64,000 nucleotides of DNA from assembly GCA_033977085.1 (NCBI GenBank), contig CP138906.1, positions 3,162,001 to 3,226,000 of the forward strand, in the 5' to 3' direction. The DNA comes from Apirhabdus apintestini (GTDB lineage: Bacteria > Pseudomonadota > Gammaproteobacteria > Enterobacterales > Enterobacteriaceae). Shown in pieces: positions 9,383 to 19,840 of this stretch; position 1 is the first letter of the stretch, and each line of letters starts with the position of its first letter. Below the pieces are notes generated by a model. The model had not been told where the DNA came from, ran no database searches, and was given only the letters and a program-made list of their open reading frames with translations. A program made the translations under genes and the position numbers.

Positions 9383-10116
9383 TCAAGCGCCCTGGCGCGT
9401 GGCGGCAAGTACAATTTCGCGCACGCAGACATAGGAAGGCTGTGAATAAGCATAATCGATAGCGTTCGCGACATCATCCGCGCTCAGCACTTTGCCACCC
9501 ATCTCTTTTTCCACGCCTGATAGCCCGTTTTGATATCTTCATTGGTGGTATGGCTCAGAAGGCTGGTCTCAACCGCGCCGGGAGCGATAACGACAACCCG
9601 GACATCATGCGCCGACAGCTCTTCACGCAGGTTCTCTGAAAGGCCGTGTACCGCGAATTTAGTGCCCACATACGCCACATGATTGGGGAATGTTTTTCGG
9701 CCTGCAACGGAGCTGATATTGATAATCGTGCCAGCCTTACGCGCAATCATTCCTGCGGTAACCGCATGGATACCATTCAGCAGACCTTTTACGTTAACAT
9801 CCAGCATGCGATCCCACTCAGCCGGATCCCGGGTTTCAATGCTCCCAAGTAACATAACGCCCGCATTATTCACCAGCGCATCCACGGGCCCAAACTGCGC
9901 TTCCGCTTCTTTAATCGCGGCGCTGAATGCTTCCCGATCCGTCACATCAACCGCACGGCACAGGGCATTTGGCAAATTCAGCGCCGTCATTTTATCTAAC
10001 CGGCGCGCCAGCAGCAGCAGCGCATGCCCGCGTGACGAGAGCAGTTTCGCCGTTGCAAGGCCGATGCCTGAACTGGCGCCTGTGATAACAACTAAAGGTT
10101 TGGATGCCGCGCTCAT
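9383..10116 (-). CDS. SDR-family NAD(P)-dependent oxidoreductase (one frameshift)
   Basis: A classical SDR of about 244 residues. TGASSGIG is near residue 12, NNAGVM near 87, the catalytic Ser in INISSVAG near 138, and the Tyr-Lys pair in YVGTKFA near 151. One A is missing from an A run near 9510, cutting the frame; restoring it gives the C-terminus LSADDVANAIDYAYSQPS to the TGA at 9383. A clear terminator follows. It resembles the YdfG-like group of enterobacterial SDRs, but the substrate is not known. Confidence 0.85.
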
Positions 10117-10777
10117 GGTAGTTCCTCATTCGTTAAAATAATGGCAAAAGCCGAACGTTCACTTTACGACCCGGGCGAAACGGTTAGAAATGGTTTATTT
10201 CTTTCGCCGACATAAAATAATATTATGCCTCAAAGATAACCGCCGGAGGTTTATCCACTCTGTGCAAAGTGTAAACGGATCAACTGACCGATAAGTCTGA
10301 CACAGGGCGCGTAATGCGCCACACGAACCAGGCAAAAATATGCATATGCAAAGCAGCGCTCACATAGCTATCCCTGGTCGCTATCAGGACGCCACCGCAC
10401 TAAATCCCCCATCAGCGCCGATGGTATTTTTAAGTTATTCTTACTAGCGGCTCGACAAGCGCCATTCCGATTCGAAAGATATTGCTCATAATTAAATAAA
10501 AATGATGGGAAATTATTACGAGAAATAAAGTTTGTGCAAACAGTATCATGCTACTAATGCTTATAAAACAAACACGGCTTTATCGAAAAGATCTCATTAG
10601 ATATAAAATCCGTATCACTTCCTATCATCAGTTATCTATTTACATCAACAATCAATTACCACCCAATCAATATCACCAACGTTTAATCTACGTGAATAAA
10701 TTTTTGATCTATTACCAGAACCCCAGTATATCGCCAGGTATAGTTCCTATAACACCTGAATAATAAAGGATATTCCC
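10117..10777. other. AT-rich intergenic region
   Basis: About 660 bases, increasingly AT-rich towards 10777. It must hold the promoters of the minus-strand SDR and of the gene at 10778. A 71-codon open frame at 10548-10763 has low-complexity composition (Tyr, Ile, Asn, Gln) and no ribosome site, so I reject it. The base composition suggests that this region and the gene after it were acquired together. Confidence 0.45.
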
Positions 10778-11743
10778 ATGAGCGATAAAATTTATGCCTT
10801 ACAGCAACATGAATATATTTCCGTCATCTCTAAATCTCAGCTTGAAGTGACCGATTACTTCAGTTTCGGCAGCGAAACGCAGTTATACGATATGGTAATT
10901 TACGCCGAAAACAGGGCAATTATCCTGTGCCATAAAGACTCCGATGCAATAATGCTGGACGTCGACCTGGCGGAGGTAACATCCGACGAGATATTTCGAC
11001 TGACCGTCGGTGAATATCAAAAAGACAGTATCGTAATCGCCGTTTCTTTAGACGAAGAAACGGTGGTTTTAAATACCCACCATATGATTTATGCCGTAGA
11101 CAGAATTAGCAAATCACTTATTTATCAGTCTCCTGAAGAAATAGCCTATGAACGTTATTTTCACACGCCAGAACGCTTTGAAAACGCGACTCTTCCAGTT
11201 CTTATCGCGATGGATATTACTGATGGGAATCCTGCAAAATCACTGTTCCTTGATCTTAATACCGGCATTATTAATGAACAGGAAACGTATAATGCAATAA
11301 TATTTAACCGAATTGGTCTTAGCCAGGACAAAGGGCGACTCTACGCGATTGGCATTAACGGTCTTAATAATGACAGTATTATTCTCTCAATGAATCCAAA
11401 TAACGGGAGCGAGCAGAGGGTGACAGAAACAGAAGCGCCGTTACAAATGAGAGCAACGGGCTGGCAATGGACGGATATAGGGCTTATTACGGGAATAGAA
11501 GCCGGAGCAGAAGTACTTATCGTTTCTCACGATGGGCCAATATTGGAGATGATAAATACCGCTATTATCAGCCCTCACGCCTTTTATGACGGACGCGCTC
11601 TATTCACCGTTGGCGCTGATTTTTATGCGCCCGATAAAATTAGAATCAATAAGTACAGCGATGCGACGAATATCAATAACGTTGTTTCTGAGTATTTAGA
11701 CAGACCGGAGGATGGCAGTATTATCATCAAACTAGTGGGTTAA
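10778..11743 (+). CDS. hypothetical protein, possible beta-propeller-like
   Basis: A 321-residue protein I do not recognise. A good ribosome site, AAAGGA, stands 10 bases before ATG 10778. It has no signal peptide or membrane segment. It consists of repeated short beta-strand-like blocks (for example AIILCHKDSDAIMLDVD, ETVVLNTHHMIYAVD, GRLYAIGINGLNNDSIILS), in the manner of WD or PQQ-type propeller proteins, but no defined repeat motif can be assigned. Codon use is AT-richer than in its neighbours and it stands alone, which suggests horizontal acquisition. No frameshift is seen. Confidence 0.6.
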   Translation: MSDKIYALQQHEYISVISKSQLEVTDYFSFGSETQLYDMVIYAENRAIILCHKDSDAIMLDVDLAEVTSDEIFRLTVGEYQKDSIVIAVSLDEETVVLNTHHMIYAVDRISKSLIYQSPEEIAYERYFHTPERFENATLPVLIAMDITDGNPAKSLFLDLNTGIINEQETYNAIIFNRIGLSQDKGRLYAIGINGLNNDSIILSMNPNNGSEQRVTETEAPLQMRATGWQWTDIGLITGIEAGAEVLIVSHDGPILEMINTAIISPHAFYDGRALFTVGADFYAPDKIRINKYSDATNINNVVSEYLDRPEDGSIIIKLVG

Positions 11744-11975
11744 ACAGAGGCTGGTTTCCCGCTATGGCTGCCGCTGCCGCCTTAGCGGGCCAGCGCCACC
11801 CCGCGTGCAAGCAAGGGTATTAAGCAACGTTTTACTTTCCTTTTGATTCAATAATCATCCCTGCCCGCAACGTTGTGCCTGAGGAAATTAAGGCATGATT
11901 CATTCACCGGGCTTTAAAATTCGGCCGCTTTGGTGAAGAATAGGCGGCTACTCCCCGCAGGCATCAAGAAAATCT

Positions 11976-12777
11976 ATGGATAAGCGCCAACTCAACGCCT
12001 TTATTTGTGTTTTTGAGGAACGCAATATTACCCGCGCCGCTGAACGAGCTCAATTTAACGCAGCCTGCGCTATCAGCGACCATCAAAGCGCTCGAAGAGT
12101 CCCTTAGCACGCGATTATTTATACGAAAGCCGCGCGGCGTCGAGGTGACTGAAGACGCCCGCGCGCTCTACCCGCATGCGAGGCGCATGCTGGCCGATAT
12201 GGCGGCGTTGACCTCTCGCTTTCGCGAACGCCAGAAGGGACTACCGCTCAGCATAGGTATTGAAGACGATGTGGCAAGCACGCATCTCATCGGACTGCTG
12301 GAAAAAACGCGCGGCGCGCTGCCGGACATTCGCATCACGCTGGAGGTCGGCTGCACCGGCGATATTCGCCTCGGCTGTGAGAGCCTGCGCTGCGAAGATG
12401 AGCTGTTTATTCCCCTGTTTGATGAAAATTATGTACTGGTTTATCCGCCCGAGCACCCATTAGCACAGGCTAACTCTCTCACCCCGGAGCAGCTTCACGG
12501 GCAGCCCTGGATAACATTCCCCTCACATGAATCCCATCAGCGTTTTCTGCCGTTTTACGGCGCCTCGGCCAGCGCGCCGTGCGCCATTGCCGGTAGCTTC
12601 ACTTTAGCGCTGCATTTAGTAGAAGCGGGGTTAGGCATCGCCATCGTCCCCGAGCCATTAATAGCGGCGCACAGTAAGCTTACCTGCCGCGCCCTGCCCG
12701 GATATCCCTTAACGCGTCGGCTGGGTATTTGCTACGCCATTCAGTTGCAGGCAACGCCCAGCGTTGAGAGTTTTTAG
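11976..12777 (+). CDS. LysR-family transcriptional regulator (one frameshift)
   Basis: From ATG 11976 the protein begins MDKRQLNAFICVFEERNITRAAER. It then shifts frame into LNLTQPALSATIKALEE, the recognition helix of a LysR-type winged helix-turn-helix. The break is one extra base in CGAGCTCAAT at about 12048, an AGCT site. The restored length is about 267 residues, slightly short for the family. The C-terminal effector domain runs from residue ~90 to GLGIAIVPEPL near 220. The target genes are not evident, since neighbours on both sides are unrelated. Confidence 0.75.
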
Positions 12778-13516
12778 GTTTTGTGAATGGATTGTCGCTC
12801 TCCCAGAATAATGACTGACACAGGAGTAAGGCTGATACCAGTACTGTTGTTCACCTTTAAAAGTTTGGCGATTACCGCTCGCGTATGCTCTGTCATTTTT
12901 TATTGGCTTAAGTCAGCACCGTGCCTGACAAAAGCTGTAATAGGCTTAGCTCAGCTTTCCCGCAAGAATAAAATGTTCAGAGGGTTAGAGTTACGGTTAA
13001 CGATATTCGCAATATGAAAAATTACTATTCATGACTGACGGAGGCTGAAAGAACTCTCTGGAGCGGGCGAAGGGATTAGAACAAATAACTGATTAAATTA
13101 AATTGAATTAAAAAATTTATTAAGTTACGAGTAAATTTACACCCCACACATACCCCCAAAGCAAGGATTCTTGAAATGCAACCTGTTACCGCACGTTGAT
13201 AAATCAGCAGATAGCGTGATGATAGCAAAATGCCTTGATACTCAAAGGTAGAAATGCAATTGCTCCAGGCTGGCTATCTGGGCTGCCCCCACCAGGACAA
13301 TATGAGAGCTAACAGGACGGTTGAAGATATAACAATTAAGGAAGCTAACTGAGTGGTAAAGGCATAGAGGATTTTAATGCCACAACTTTACTACTTAACT
13401 GAAGAATATCATTTATGGGCATTCTTCAGGCTATAGCCTTACAGGATCAATCCCCAGGAGGGGTTTAGGGGTGACAATAAAAATAATTTTTATTTCAGCA
13501 ATTATATGAAAATCAA
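12778..13516. other. intergenic region containing tRNA-end repeat
   Basis: About 740 bases without a convincing gene. An open + frame at 12787-13017 has no family resemblance. The region contains the tRNA-Gly 3'-end repeat described separately. The remaining AT-rich sequence shows nothing recognisable. Confidence 0.5.
13057..13082 (+). repeat. tRNA-Gly 3'-end repeat, candidate att site
   Basis: TCTGGAGCGGGCGAAGGGA (19 bases) is identical to 18415-18433, which covers the last bases of the tRNA-Gly(CCC) gene and its flank. The match extends to 26 bases with two mismatches. It is in direct orientation on the 3' side of the tRNA gene, as expected for the far attachment site of an element that integrated into the tRNA. 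No integrase gene lies between the two copies. Confidence 0.6.
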
Positions 13517-14402
13517 TTATTCCACGCGCATGTTAGCAAGATCATCAATCAGACCGGGGCCGACAGGTTTCCAGCCCAATTGTGACTGTGTCCATGCGCT
13601 CGAGGCGATCAAATCCATTTCAGAAAACAGGGCGAACCAGCCAAAGTAGGCGGCGGCATCTTCTGAAGTCAGCGATACTAACGGCAGGCTGAGTCTTTCA
13701 CTGACGGCCAGCGCAATCGCGCGCGCCGGAACACCCTCTTCGGCTACCGCGTGGTAGCGTTTGCCCTTTTCACCTTTATTCAGCACCAGAACGTAGAGTT
13801 TCGCCACATCGCTGACGTGCGCCGCCGACCAGCGATTTGCGCCTTCATCGACATACGCGACTGCCCCTTTTGGCGGGCGATCTCCACCCATGAGGAGATC
13901 AGCCCTGGCGGCGGGTATCGTGAACCTGCGGAAGCCGCACAACGCGCACGTCCACGCCTTCCTCCAGCAGCCGGGCGCCTTCCAGCTCAGAGGCCACACG
14001 CGGGTTGATATTTTCAGGTTTGAAGACCTGTTCAGTAGCGGGTTGACCCTCGCCGGCATCGCCCATACCGACGCCGGAGGTTATCAATAATGGGCGGTCA
14101 CTGCCTTTTAAAGCATCGCCGAGGATGCGGATAACCAGGCGATCTTTCTCACAGTTGGCGACAAAATTCGTAAAATCATGATCGAACGCGGTATGGATCA
14201 CGGCGTCGGCGCGAGCGGCACCGTTGCGCAGCGATTCAGGGTTGTCCAGCGTGCCGCGATAGACTTCCGCACCCAGCGCTTCAAGGATTTTTGCACTGAT
14301 GTCCGAGCGGGCCAGGCCCGTTATCTGATGCCCGGCGGCAATCAGTTCAGGAATGATTCGGGAACCGATAAAACCCGTTGCTCCGGTTAAAAATACGCGC
14401 AT
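13517..14402 (-). CDS. NAD(P)-dependent epimerase/dehydratase (one or two indels)
   Basis: An extended-SDR protein of about 295 residues. The Rossmann motif TGATGFIGS is at residues 6-14, and the substrate part runs through VDVRVVRLPQVHDTRRQG. The frame is lost at about 13901 in CCAGGGCTG, where one C is missing at a CCAGG site. A small compensating error lies in the A/G run near 13870, after which AYVDEGANRWSAAHVSDVAKLY continues to the end. It is transcribed divergently from the XRE regulator at 14508, which probably controls it. Confidence 0.8.
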
Positions 14403-14507
14403 AACACCCTCTCGTCTGTTTGACCTGTATAGGCTTAAGAGTGTATGCCAGGATGTATACTATAAAAGTAGTGAATTTATCATGGTATAAGCATTAACAG
14501 GAAAACG

Positions 14508-15340
14508 ATGGCAAAGCCCGCTTTACCCAACGATCTCGGTAATTTTTGCGCAACCGCCGTATGCGGTTAGATCCAGCCACCTTCGGTTTTATGGCGGGCC
14601 GGCGGCGCACGCCGGGGCTTCGCCGTGAAGAGGTGGCGCAGCTCGCCAGCATCAGCCCCACCTGGTATACCTGGCTGGAACAAGGGCGAGGCGGTTCACC
14701 GTCACGGGAAGTGCTTAGCCGCATCGCCAGCGGCCTGATGCTCACCGAGCCGGAGCGTGAACACTTGTTTCTGCTGGCGTTTGGCCACCCGCCGGAACAC
14801 CGTTATCAACCAACCGAAAGCATTACGCCACGTTTGCAGGGCGTGCTTGACGCGCTGCCCTACAGCCCGGCAATTATCAAAACCGCGCTATGGGATGTTG
14901 TAGCGTGGAACCCTGCGGCGACGGCAATACTGATGGATTATGCGCGGCTTGCGCCGCCCCAGCGCAATGTTTTGCGACTGCTGTTTACCGATGAGCGGGC
15001 GCGCAATGTTCAGGAAGACTGGAACAGTATGGCGCGCTTTGTGGTCAACGCGTTTCGCGCCGATGTGACGCGAGCGGGCAGTTCCGACGAAGCGATGGTG
15101 CTGGTGGAGGAGCTGTCTGCGGCCAGCCCGGAGTTTGATGCATTCTGGCGGAGCAACGATGTTACGCATCATACGGAAGGCATTAAGCGGCTTCGCCACC
15201 CGGCGCTTGGGCTGATTGCGCTGGAATTTTCCACCTTTGTGCTCGACGGGCGGCCGGATCTGCAACTGCTTGTTTTTAATCCGGCAACCCCGGAGAGCCG
15301 AAAGGCGATTGAACATCACCTGATGCAAAAGGCGGATTAA
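14508..15340 (+). CDS. XRE-family regulator with MmyB-like ligand domain
   Basis: Starts MAKPALPNDLGNF at ATG 14508. A missing T in the run near 14555 shifts the frame into RNRRMRLDPATFGF, so the restored length is about 278 residues. The N-terminal helix-turn-helix contains TPGLRREEVAQLASISPTWY. The rest, including ALWDVVAWNPAA, is the PAS-like domain found in MmyB-type regulators. It is divergent from the epimerase, the usual arrangement in which this regulator family represses a neighbouring oxidoreductase. Confidence 0.85.
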
Positions 15341-15978
15341 CCTGCGGTTTCTGCCTGCGCAGCGTTGAGCCAGGCGATCAGCATATTGGCCAGCGCATCG
15401 GAAAACAGACGAATATCATCGTCGCTGTGCGGGTGAGTGGAATAACTGCTGCCCACGGAGCCTAGCGTTGTCGTGAGCAGTTCAAAAGCGATGCGGCGCT
15501 GCTCCGCACTCGACTCCGGCAAAACCTCAGCAATAAACTGTTCGTAGATGGCGTCGCCCATCGCACTGCTCTCTTTGGCTTCCGGTGCGTCCCGGTAGAG
15601 CGGAGCGGCGTCGTTCAGCGCCTGACGCAGCGTCGCCTCTTCACATTCGGATTTAATAAAGACCTGCACCAGCGTGCGTAATCTTTCCATTGGCTGAATC
15701 TGAGTATTTCCCAGAATCTCCGCCAGCATTTCGAGGGTTTGTTGCCACTCATCGCTTTGCAGGCGGAACAAAATAGCGGCTTTATTCGGGAAATACTGAT
15801 ACACCGACCCGACGCTAACGCCAGCCTTCTCCGCCACCCTGGCCGTGGTAAAACGTGCGGCCCCCTCCTTTTCAAGAACCTGAATAGCCGCCTGCACAAT
15901 GGCGGAAACCAGCTCTGCCGAACGCGCCTGTTTAGGCTCCTTTCTTGAGGAAATCAAAGGTTTAATTTTAGCTGGCAT
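15337..15978 (-). CDS. TetR-family repressor
   Basis: A 213-residue TetR/AcrR protein with helix-turn-helix TTARVAEKAGVSVGSVYQYF at residues ~44-63. It is divergent from the O-methyltransferase and MFS genes. The shared promoter holds a perfect palindrome and a similar half, which are good operator candidates. Its 3' end meets the end of the XRE gene with a 4-base convergent overlap. No frameshift is seen. Confidence 0.88.
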   Translation of the reverse strand: MPAKIKPLISSRKEPKQARSAELVSAIVQAAIQVLEKEGAARFTTARVAEKAGVSVGSVYQYFPNKAAILFRLQSDEWQQTLEMLAEILGNTQIQPMERLRTLVQVFIKSECEEATLRQALNDAAPLYRDAPEAKESSAMGDAIYEQFIAEVLPESSAEQRRIAFELLTTTLGSVGSSYSTHPHSDDDIRLFSDALANMLIAWLNAAQAETAG

Positions 15979-16016
15979 CGGTGGTCCTGTGCCTATCTGA
16001 ACGCGAATAGTTTATG

Positions 16017-16060
16017 CGACGAATTCGTCGTATTCTTTAAAAAATTGACGAATCAGTCGC
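16017..16060. promoter_or_regulatory. candidate TetR operators
   Basis: CGACGAATTCGTCG at 16017-16030 is a perfect 14-base palindrome. A related imperfect copy, GACGAATCAGTCGC, lies at 16047-16060, spaced 30 bases (about three helical turns) centre to centre. They sit in the divergent promoter region between the TetR repressor and the O-methyltransferase gene. Confidence 0.6.
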
Positions 16061-16105
16061 ATTTTAGGCTTCTCTTGTCACCCGTTCAACCTTTAAGGAT
16101 TTACT

Positions 16106-16764
16106 ATGTCGACCACTCTGACAACCGCACCGCTGGCAGCGTTACTGGATTCACTTTTTGAGCAGGCAAACAGCGCGGCGAGTTCGTCTCTCGCTATGAT
16201 CCCACGTAGCGACCGGGAACGCATGATGACCAGTAAGACGGAATATCGTGAGCTGTACGGCCATCTGAAAGATCTCTGGCTTCCGGTGACGCGTGAGACC
16301 GGCACGCTGCTTTATATGCTGGCACGTACCCTTCGCGCTGAACATATTATTGAATTTGGCACATCATTCGGTATTTCCGCGCTGCACCGGCGGCAGCGCT
16401 TGAGGATAACGGCGGCGGTTTGTTGATAACCAGTGAATTTGAGCCAGAGAAGGTCGCGAAAGCACGCGAACATATTCATGCCGCCGGGCTGACGGCGCGG
16501 GTCAATGTACGCGAAGGCGACGCCTTGCAAACGCTGGCGAGGGATCTGCCTTCCACCATCGATATGGTGCTGCTGGACGGTGCAAAAGCGCTTTATAAGG
16601 ATATTCTGGCGCTGCTGGAGCCACGGCTGCGCCCCGGCGCACTGATTATTGCCGACAACGCCGATTACAGCCCGGACTATCTGGAATATGTGCGTAACCC
16701 GCAGAACGGTTATTTATCCGTGCCGTTTGCAGAGGATGTGGAATTAACGTATCGCGTTGTCTGA
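16106..16764 (+). CDS. SAM-dependent O-methyltransferase (one frameshift)
   Basis: About 219 residues when restored, resembling the caffeoyl-CoA/catechol O-methyltransferase-like family. The SAM-binding motif EFGTSFGIS is near residue 80, and the metal/substrate part MVLLDGAKALY near 155. The frame breaks at about 16389 in CACCGGCGG, where CACCTGGCGG (a Dcm CCTGG site) would restore it. The divergent TetR repressor and the MFS exporter downstream suggest a detoxification unit that modifies and exports a small molecule. Confidence 0.82.
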
Positions 16765-16795
16765 TCCCTTCCGCTTTATTTCTTACGGATCCCTC

Positions 16796-16816
16796 GGGGC
16801 GTTCTGCCCCTTTTTT
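16796..16816 (+). terminator. Rho-independent terminator
   Basis: GGGGC, loop GTTCT, GCCCC, followed by six T. It lies 32 bases after the O-methyltransferase stop and before the MFS gene, so the transporter may have a partly separate transcript. Confidence 0.75.
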
Positions 16817-16846
16817 AAATCTGGCTATCTGATTAAAAATTGCGTT

Positions 16847-18048
16847 ATGTCTGAACAAAACAATCAACTTCCACAAAGTAATCATGTCTTTCTGACGTTA
16901 TTACCCGGCGTTCTCGCCATCTTTATCGGCTTTCTGATTATGGGAATGCAGCTTCCGGTGTTGCCGGTGCATCTGCATGACACCCGGGATCAAGCACGCT
17001 GATGGTTGGCGTCGTCATTGGCTCCCAGTTTGCGGCGGCGCTGCTGTCCCGCGCCTGGGCCGGGAACTTCGCGGATATTCATGGCGCAAAACGCGCGACG
17101 GTGATAGGTCTGCTGACGATCGCTGCTTCCGGTATCTTTTATCTGCTGTCGCTGCTGTTTTTGCGTACACCTTCGGCGTCAGTCGGTGCGCTGCTGGCGG
17201 GGCGCATCGTGCTGGCGCTCGGTGAAAGTCTGCTGGTGACGGGTGTGATGGGGTGGGGGATTGGCCAGGTCGGTACGCATAACGCCGGGAAGGTGATGTC
17301 CTGGAACGGGATTGCGATGTATGGCGCTTATGCGCTGGGCGCGCCGCTCGGCATTGCTTTTAACGCCTGGGGCGGCTTCTTCGGGCTTTCGCTTGCCGCG
17401 TTGCTGGTGCCATTCCTCGCGTTGCTGATTATCGCCCGCGTACGCGGAGTGGCACCGGCTTCAGCGACTAAAACGCCGTTTTACCACGTACTAAGCGCGG
17501 TCTGGAAACCGGGGCTTGGGCTGGCGCTGTGCAGCGTAGGGTTTGGCGTTATCGAAGCGTTTATCGCGCTGCTGTTTACTGCTCATCACTGGGGTAACGC
17601 CTCGCTGGCCTTTACCGCGTTCGGCCTCGCGTTTATTGTGGCGCGCCTTTTCTTCGGCCATCTGCCGGATAAACTCGGTGGCGCGAAGGTGGCGCTGATA
17701 TGCGTGGTCATTGAAGCTCTGGGGCAACTGCTTATCGGGCAGGCGGACACCGCATCCCTCGCATATCTCGGCGCGGCGCTGACCGGCTTCGGCTATTCAC
17801 TGGCATTCCCGGGCTTTGGCGTGGAAGCAGTACGCCGCGCTCCGCCGCAAACCCGCAGCCTGGCAATGGGCGCATATGTGGCATTCCTTGACATTTCGTT
17901 AGGGATCACCGCACCGCTTGCGGGCGCGCTGGCAGAAAAGTGGGGTATCAATGCGGTGTATCTGGCCAGCGCCGTGGCCGTCGCACTGTCAGCCATTATG
18001 GCGCTGGTTTTAATGACAGGACGCAAAAATCAGGCCGGGGAAGCATAA
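16847..18048 (+). CDS. MFS transporter, YhhS-like (frameshifted)
   Basis: About 400 residues with twelve hydrophobic helices. The N-terminus MSEQNNQLPQSNHVFLTLLPG runs to LPVHLHDT, then two small errors at about 16985 (CCCGGG where CCCTGGGG is expected, a Dcm site, and an extra A) move it into the frame MVGVVIGSQFAAAL. The cytoplasmic loop after helix 2, NFADIHGAKRA, is the MFS signature region. It is most like the YhhS/arabinose-efflux group. It is probably co-regulated with the O-methyltransferase by the TetR protein. Confidence 0.85.
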
Positions 18049-18053
18049 TTGAA
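18035..18053 (+). repeat. 19-bp direct repeat, copy 1 (MFS stop)
   Basis: CCGGGGAAGCATAATTGAA, covering the last codons and stop of the MFS gene. It recurs exactly at 18318-18336, 283 bases further on. Confidence 0.75.
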
Positions 18054-18416
18054 ATATGCGTACTCATAAGACTTTCTGTTAATTCAGGGTATTCGCCAAA
18101 GGCAGAGAAAAGCGCGGTTACAGTAGCGTATTACTGAATCACGCAACTGAAGAGCAATGGTAATTAAATAAATTAGCAGAGAATATTATTGAATCCCCAG
18201 AATAATGCATTTGCGTACAATATGTCCCAGCAGTATAGCTATGAGAGTATATATCTATATGATTACTTTATAGACCCGATAGTCTTGGTCCGCGCCATCG
18301 AGTGATTTGAGCTTGACCCGGGGAAGCATAATTGAATTCAATAGAGTAATAGAATGTTATAAATGCTAGTTTATAAAGGAAAAATTGAGGCTGGTAGACT
18401 TCAGAAGACTTGAGTC
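18049..18416. other. intergenic region between MFS gene and tRNA-Gly
   Basis: An AT-rich, gene-free stretch. A 19-bp repeat of the MFS gene end bounds its first part (18054-18317). Nothing else is recognisable. It may be a remnant of a deletion or insertion next to the tRNA integration point. Confidence 0.45.
18318..18336 (+). repeat. 19-bp direct repeat, copy 2
   Basis: An exact copy of 18035-18053 but outside any gene. The two copies bracket 264 bases of non-coding sequence. Confidence 0.75.
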
Positions 18417-18490
18417 TGGAGCGGGCGAAGGGAATCGAACCCTCGTATAGAGCTTGGGAAGCTCTCGTTCTACCATTGAACTACGCCCGC
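18417..18490 (-). tRNA. glyU: tRNA-Gly (anticodon CCC)
   Basis: A 74-base gene on the minus strand, beginning GCGGGCGTAGTTCAATGG and ending with an encoded CCA. The anticodon stem-loop GAGCTTCCCAAGCTC has anticodon CCC, and the T-arm GGTTCGATTCC is intact. It matches E. coli glyU essentially base for base. Its 3' end is repeated at 13057, suggesting use as an integration site. Confidence 0.96.
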
Positions 18491-18601
18491 ATCCCAAAGA
18501 AGCGAATGCATTATAAACCTTCATGCACGGCTGACAAGCCCCGGCAGGGTTAACTGCCGGTATTTTGAGGCGCCGGTCACTTTACTATCTCCGGCGCGGC
18601 T

Positions 18602-19344
18602 TCACTTACAGGCGGGAGGTAAGTACCACTGTGGGTCGATGGCGGTGGCTTTATAGCGAATCTGAAAGTGCAGGCGCACTGAATTGGCGCCGCTGCTACC
18701 CATGGTAGCGATTTTCTGCCCGGCGACCACTTGCTGCCCATCGCGCACCAGCAGCGTCTCATTATGCCCGTAGGCCGTAATATATTCTTCGCTATGTTTC
18801 AGCAAAATAAGATTGCCGTAACCGCGTAGTTGATTCCCGGCATAGACCACCCGCCCACTGCCGGCCGCATAAATAGGCTGCCCGCGCTTACCGGCGATAT
18901 CAATCCCTTTATTGCCGCCCTGGCTGGCAGAGAACGTCTGCACAATGTTCCCCTGCGCCGGCCAGCGCCAGCAGCGCGATGTCGGCGGCGTGTGCTGTGC
19001 GATCGCTGTAGACGGCGGGCGCGCCGGGGGCGTAGTTTTACGTGAAGGGGGACGTTTAACCGGCTTACTAACCGCTTTTTCGTTGTTTTTATCTTCAGCT
19101 TTTGGCCAACGGCCAGCGTATACGGCGCGGAGAGCGAGTTCAGTCGCGCCAGTTCGCTAACGCTGCGCCCGCTCATATGCGCGATGCGCCATAGGGTATC
19201 GCCTCGTTTTACCGTATAAGTGGTACCGTTATAACTGCCTTTCGACGGCACCGATTTATTGCTGGAGCAGGCGCTAATCAGGAAACAAAATGCCAGGCAC
19301 GCCGCTGTAAAATACCCTTTTATGCCAGGGTGTCCTTTGCTCAC
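18602..19344 (-). CDS. actS: LysM/M23 lipoprotein, amidase activator ActS (YgeR) (one frameshift)
   Basis: Lipoprotein signal with lipobox FLISACSS near residue 27, then a LysM domain (TYTVKRGDTLWRIA), a linker, and a LytM/peptidase M23 domain (GGNKGIDIAGKRGQPIYAAG to VRLHFQIRY). In E. coli, ActS activates cell-wall amidases; its LytM domain lacks the full zinc site. One A is missing near 19088 in the linker, and the restored length is about 248 residues. It lies just downstream of tRNA-Gly, an E. coli-like neighbourhood. Confidence 0.87.
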
Positions 19345-19840
19345 ACTCCATCCTCTCTGGCCGAATTAAAAACGCGGGTATAGTAGCATCGCCCCGCTGG
19401 CGCTGTAAAAGCGGGCAGGCGGTGGTTTTAACCATGCCTGATACGCGCTTCGCAGGCAGCGGTAAACGGTCAATACTTTTTGTGGTGCAGTAACTTCAGG
19501 TAGCAAAAACCTTGCAGACGTGAGTACATACATACTTCATCATCGGCACCCCGCCCGGAAACTTTATGATGCTGGCTTATTTAGGGCCGCCGCGCGCCTA
19601 TCTGGTAACAGTTGAGTTCAGACCTATTCACTTTTCTGCGCGCAACGTTTGGGGCTCGCCTGCCCGCACGGTTTTCCGGCCAGGCTGCGAATAATAGGGG
19701 CGCTATATTCTCGCCGGTCATCATCATGAGAATATCCCGAGTGGAGTTGATGTATTGCTTCGTAGCGTCGCTTTAGTTAGCGGGTAATCGTGGCCGTAAT
19801 AATGCCCTTTATTTTTGTCGCGGTTCACAGTGTATCGCCC

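Noticed and set aside
10548..10763. 71-codon open frame before the unknown gene
   Set aside because: Low-complexity Tyr/Ile/Asn/Gln content, no ribosome site, AT-rich intergenic DNA.
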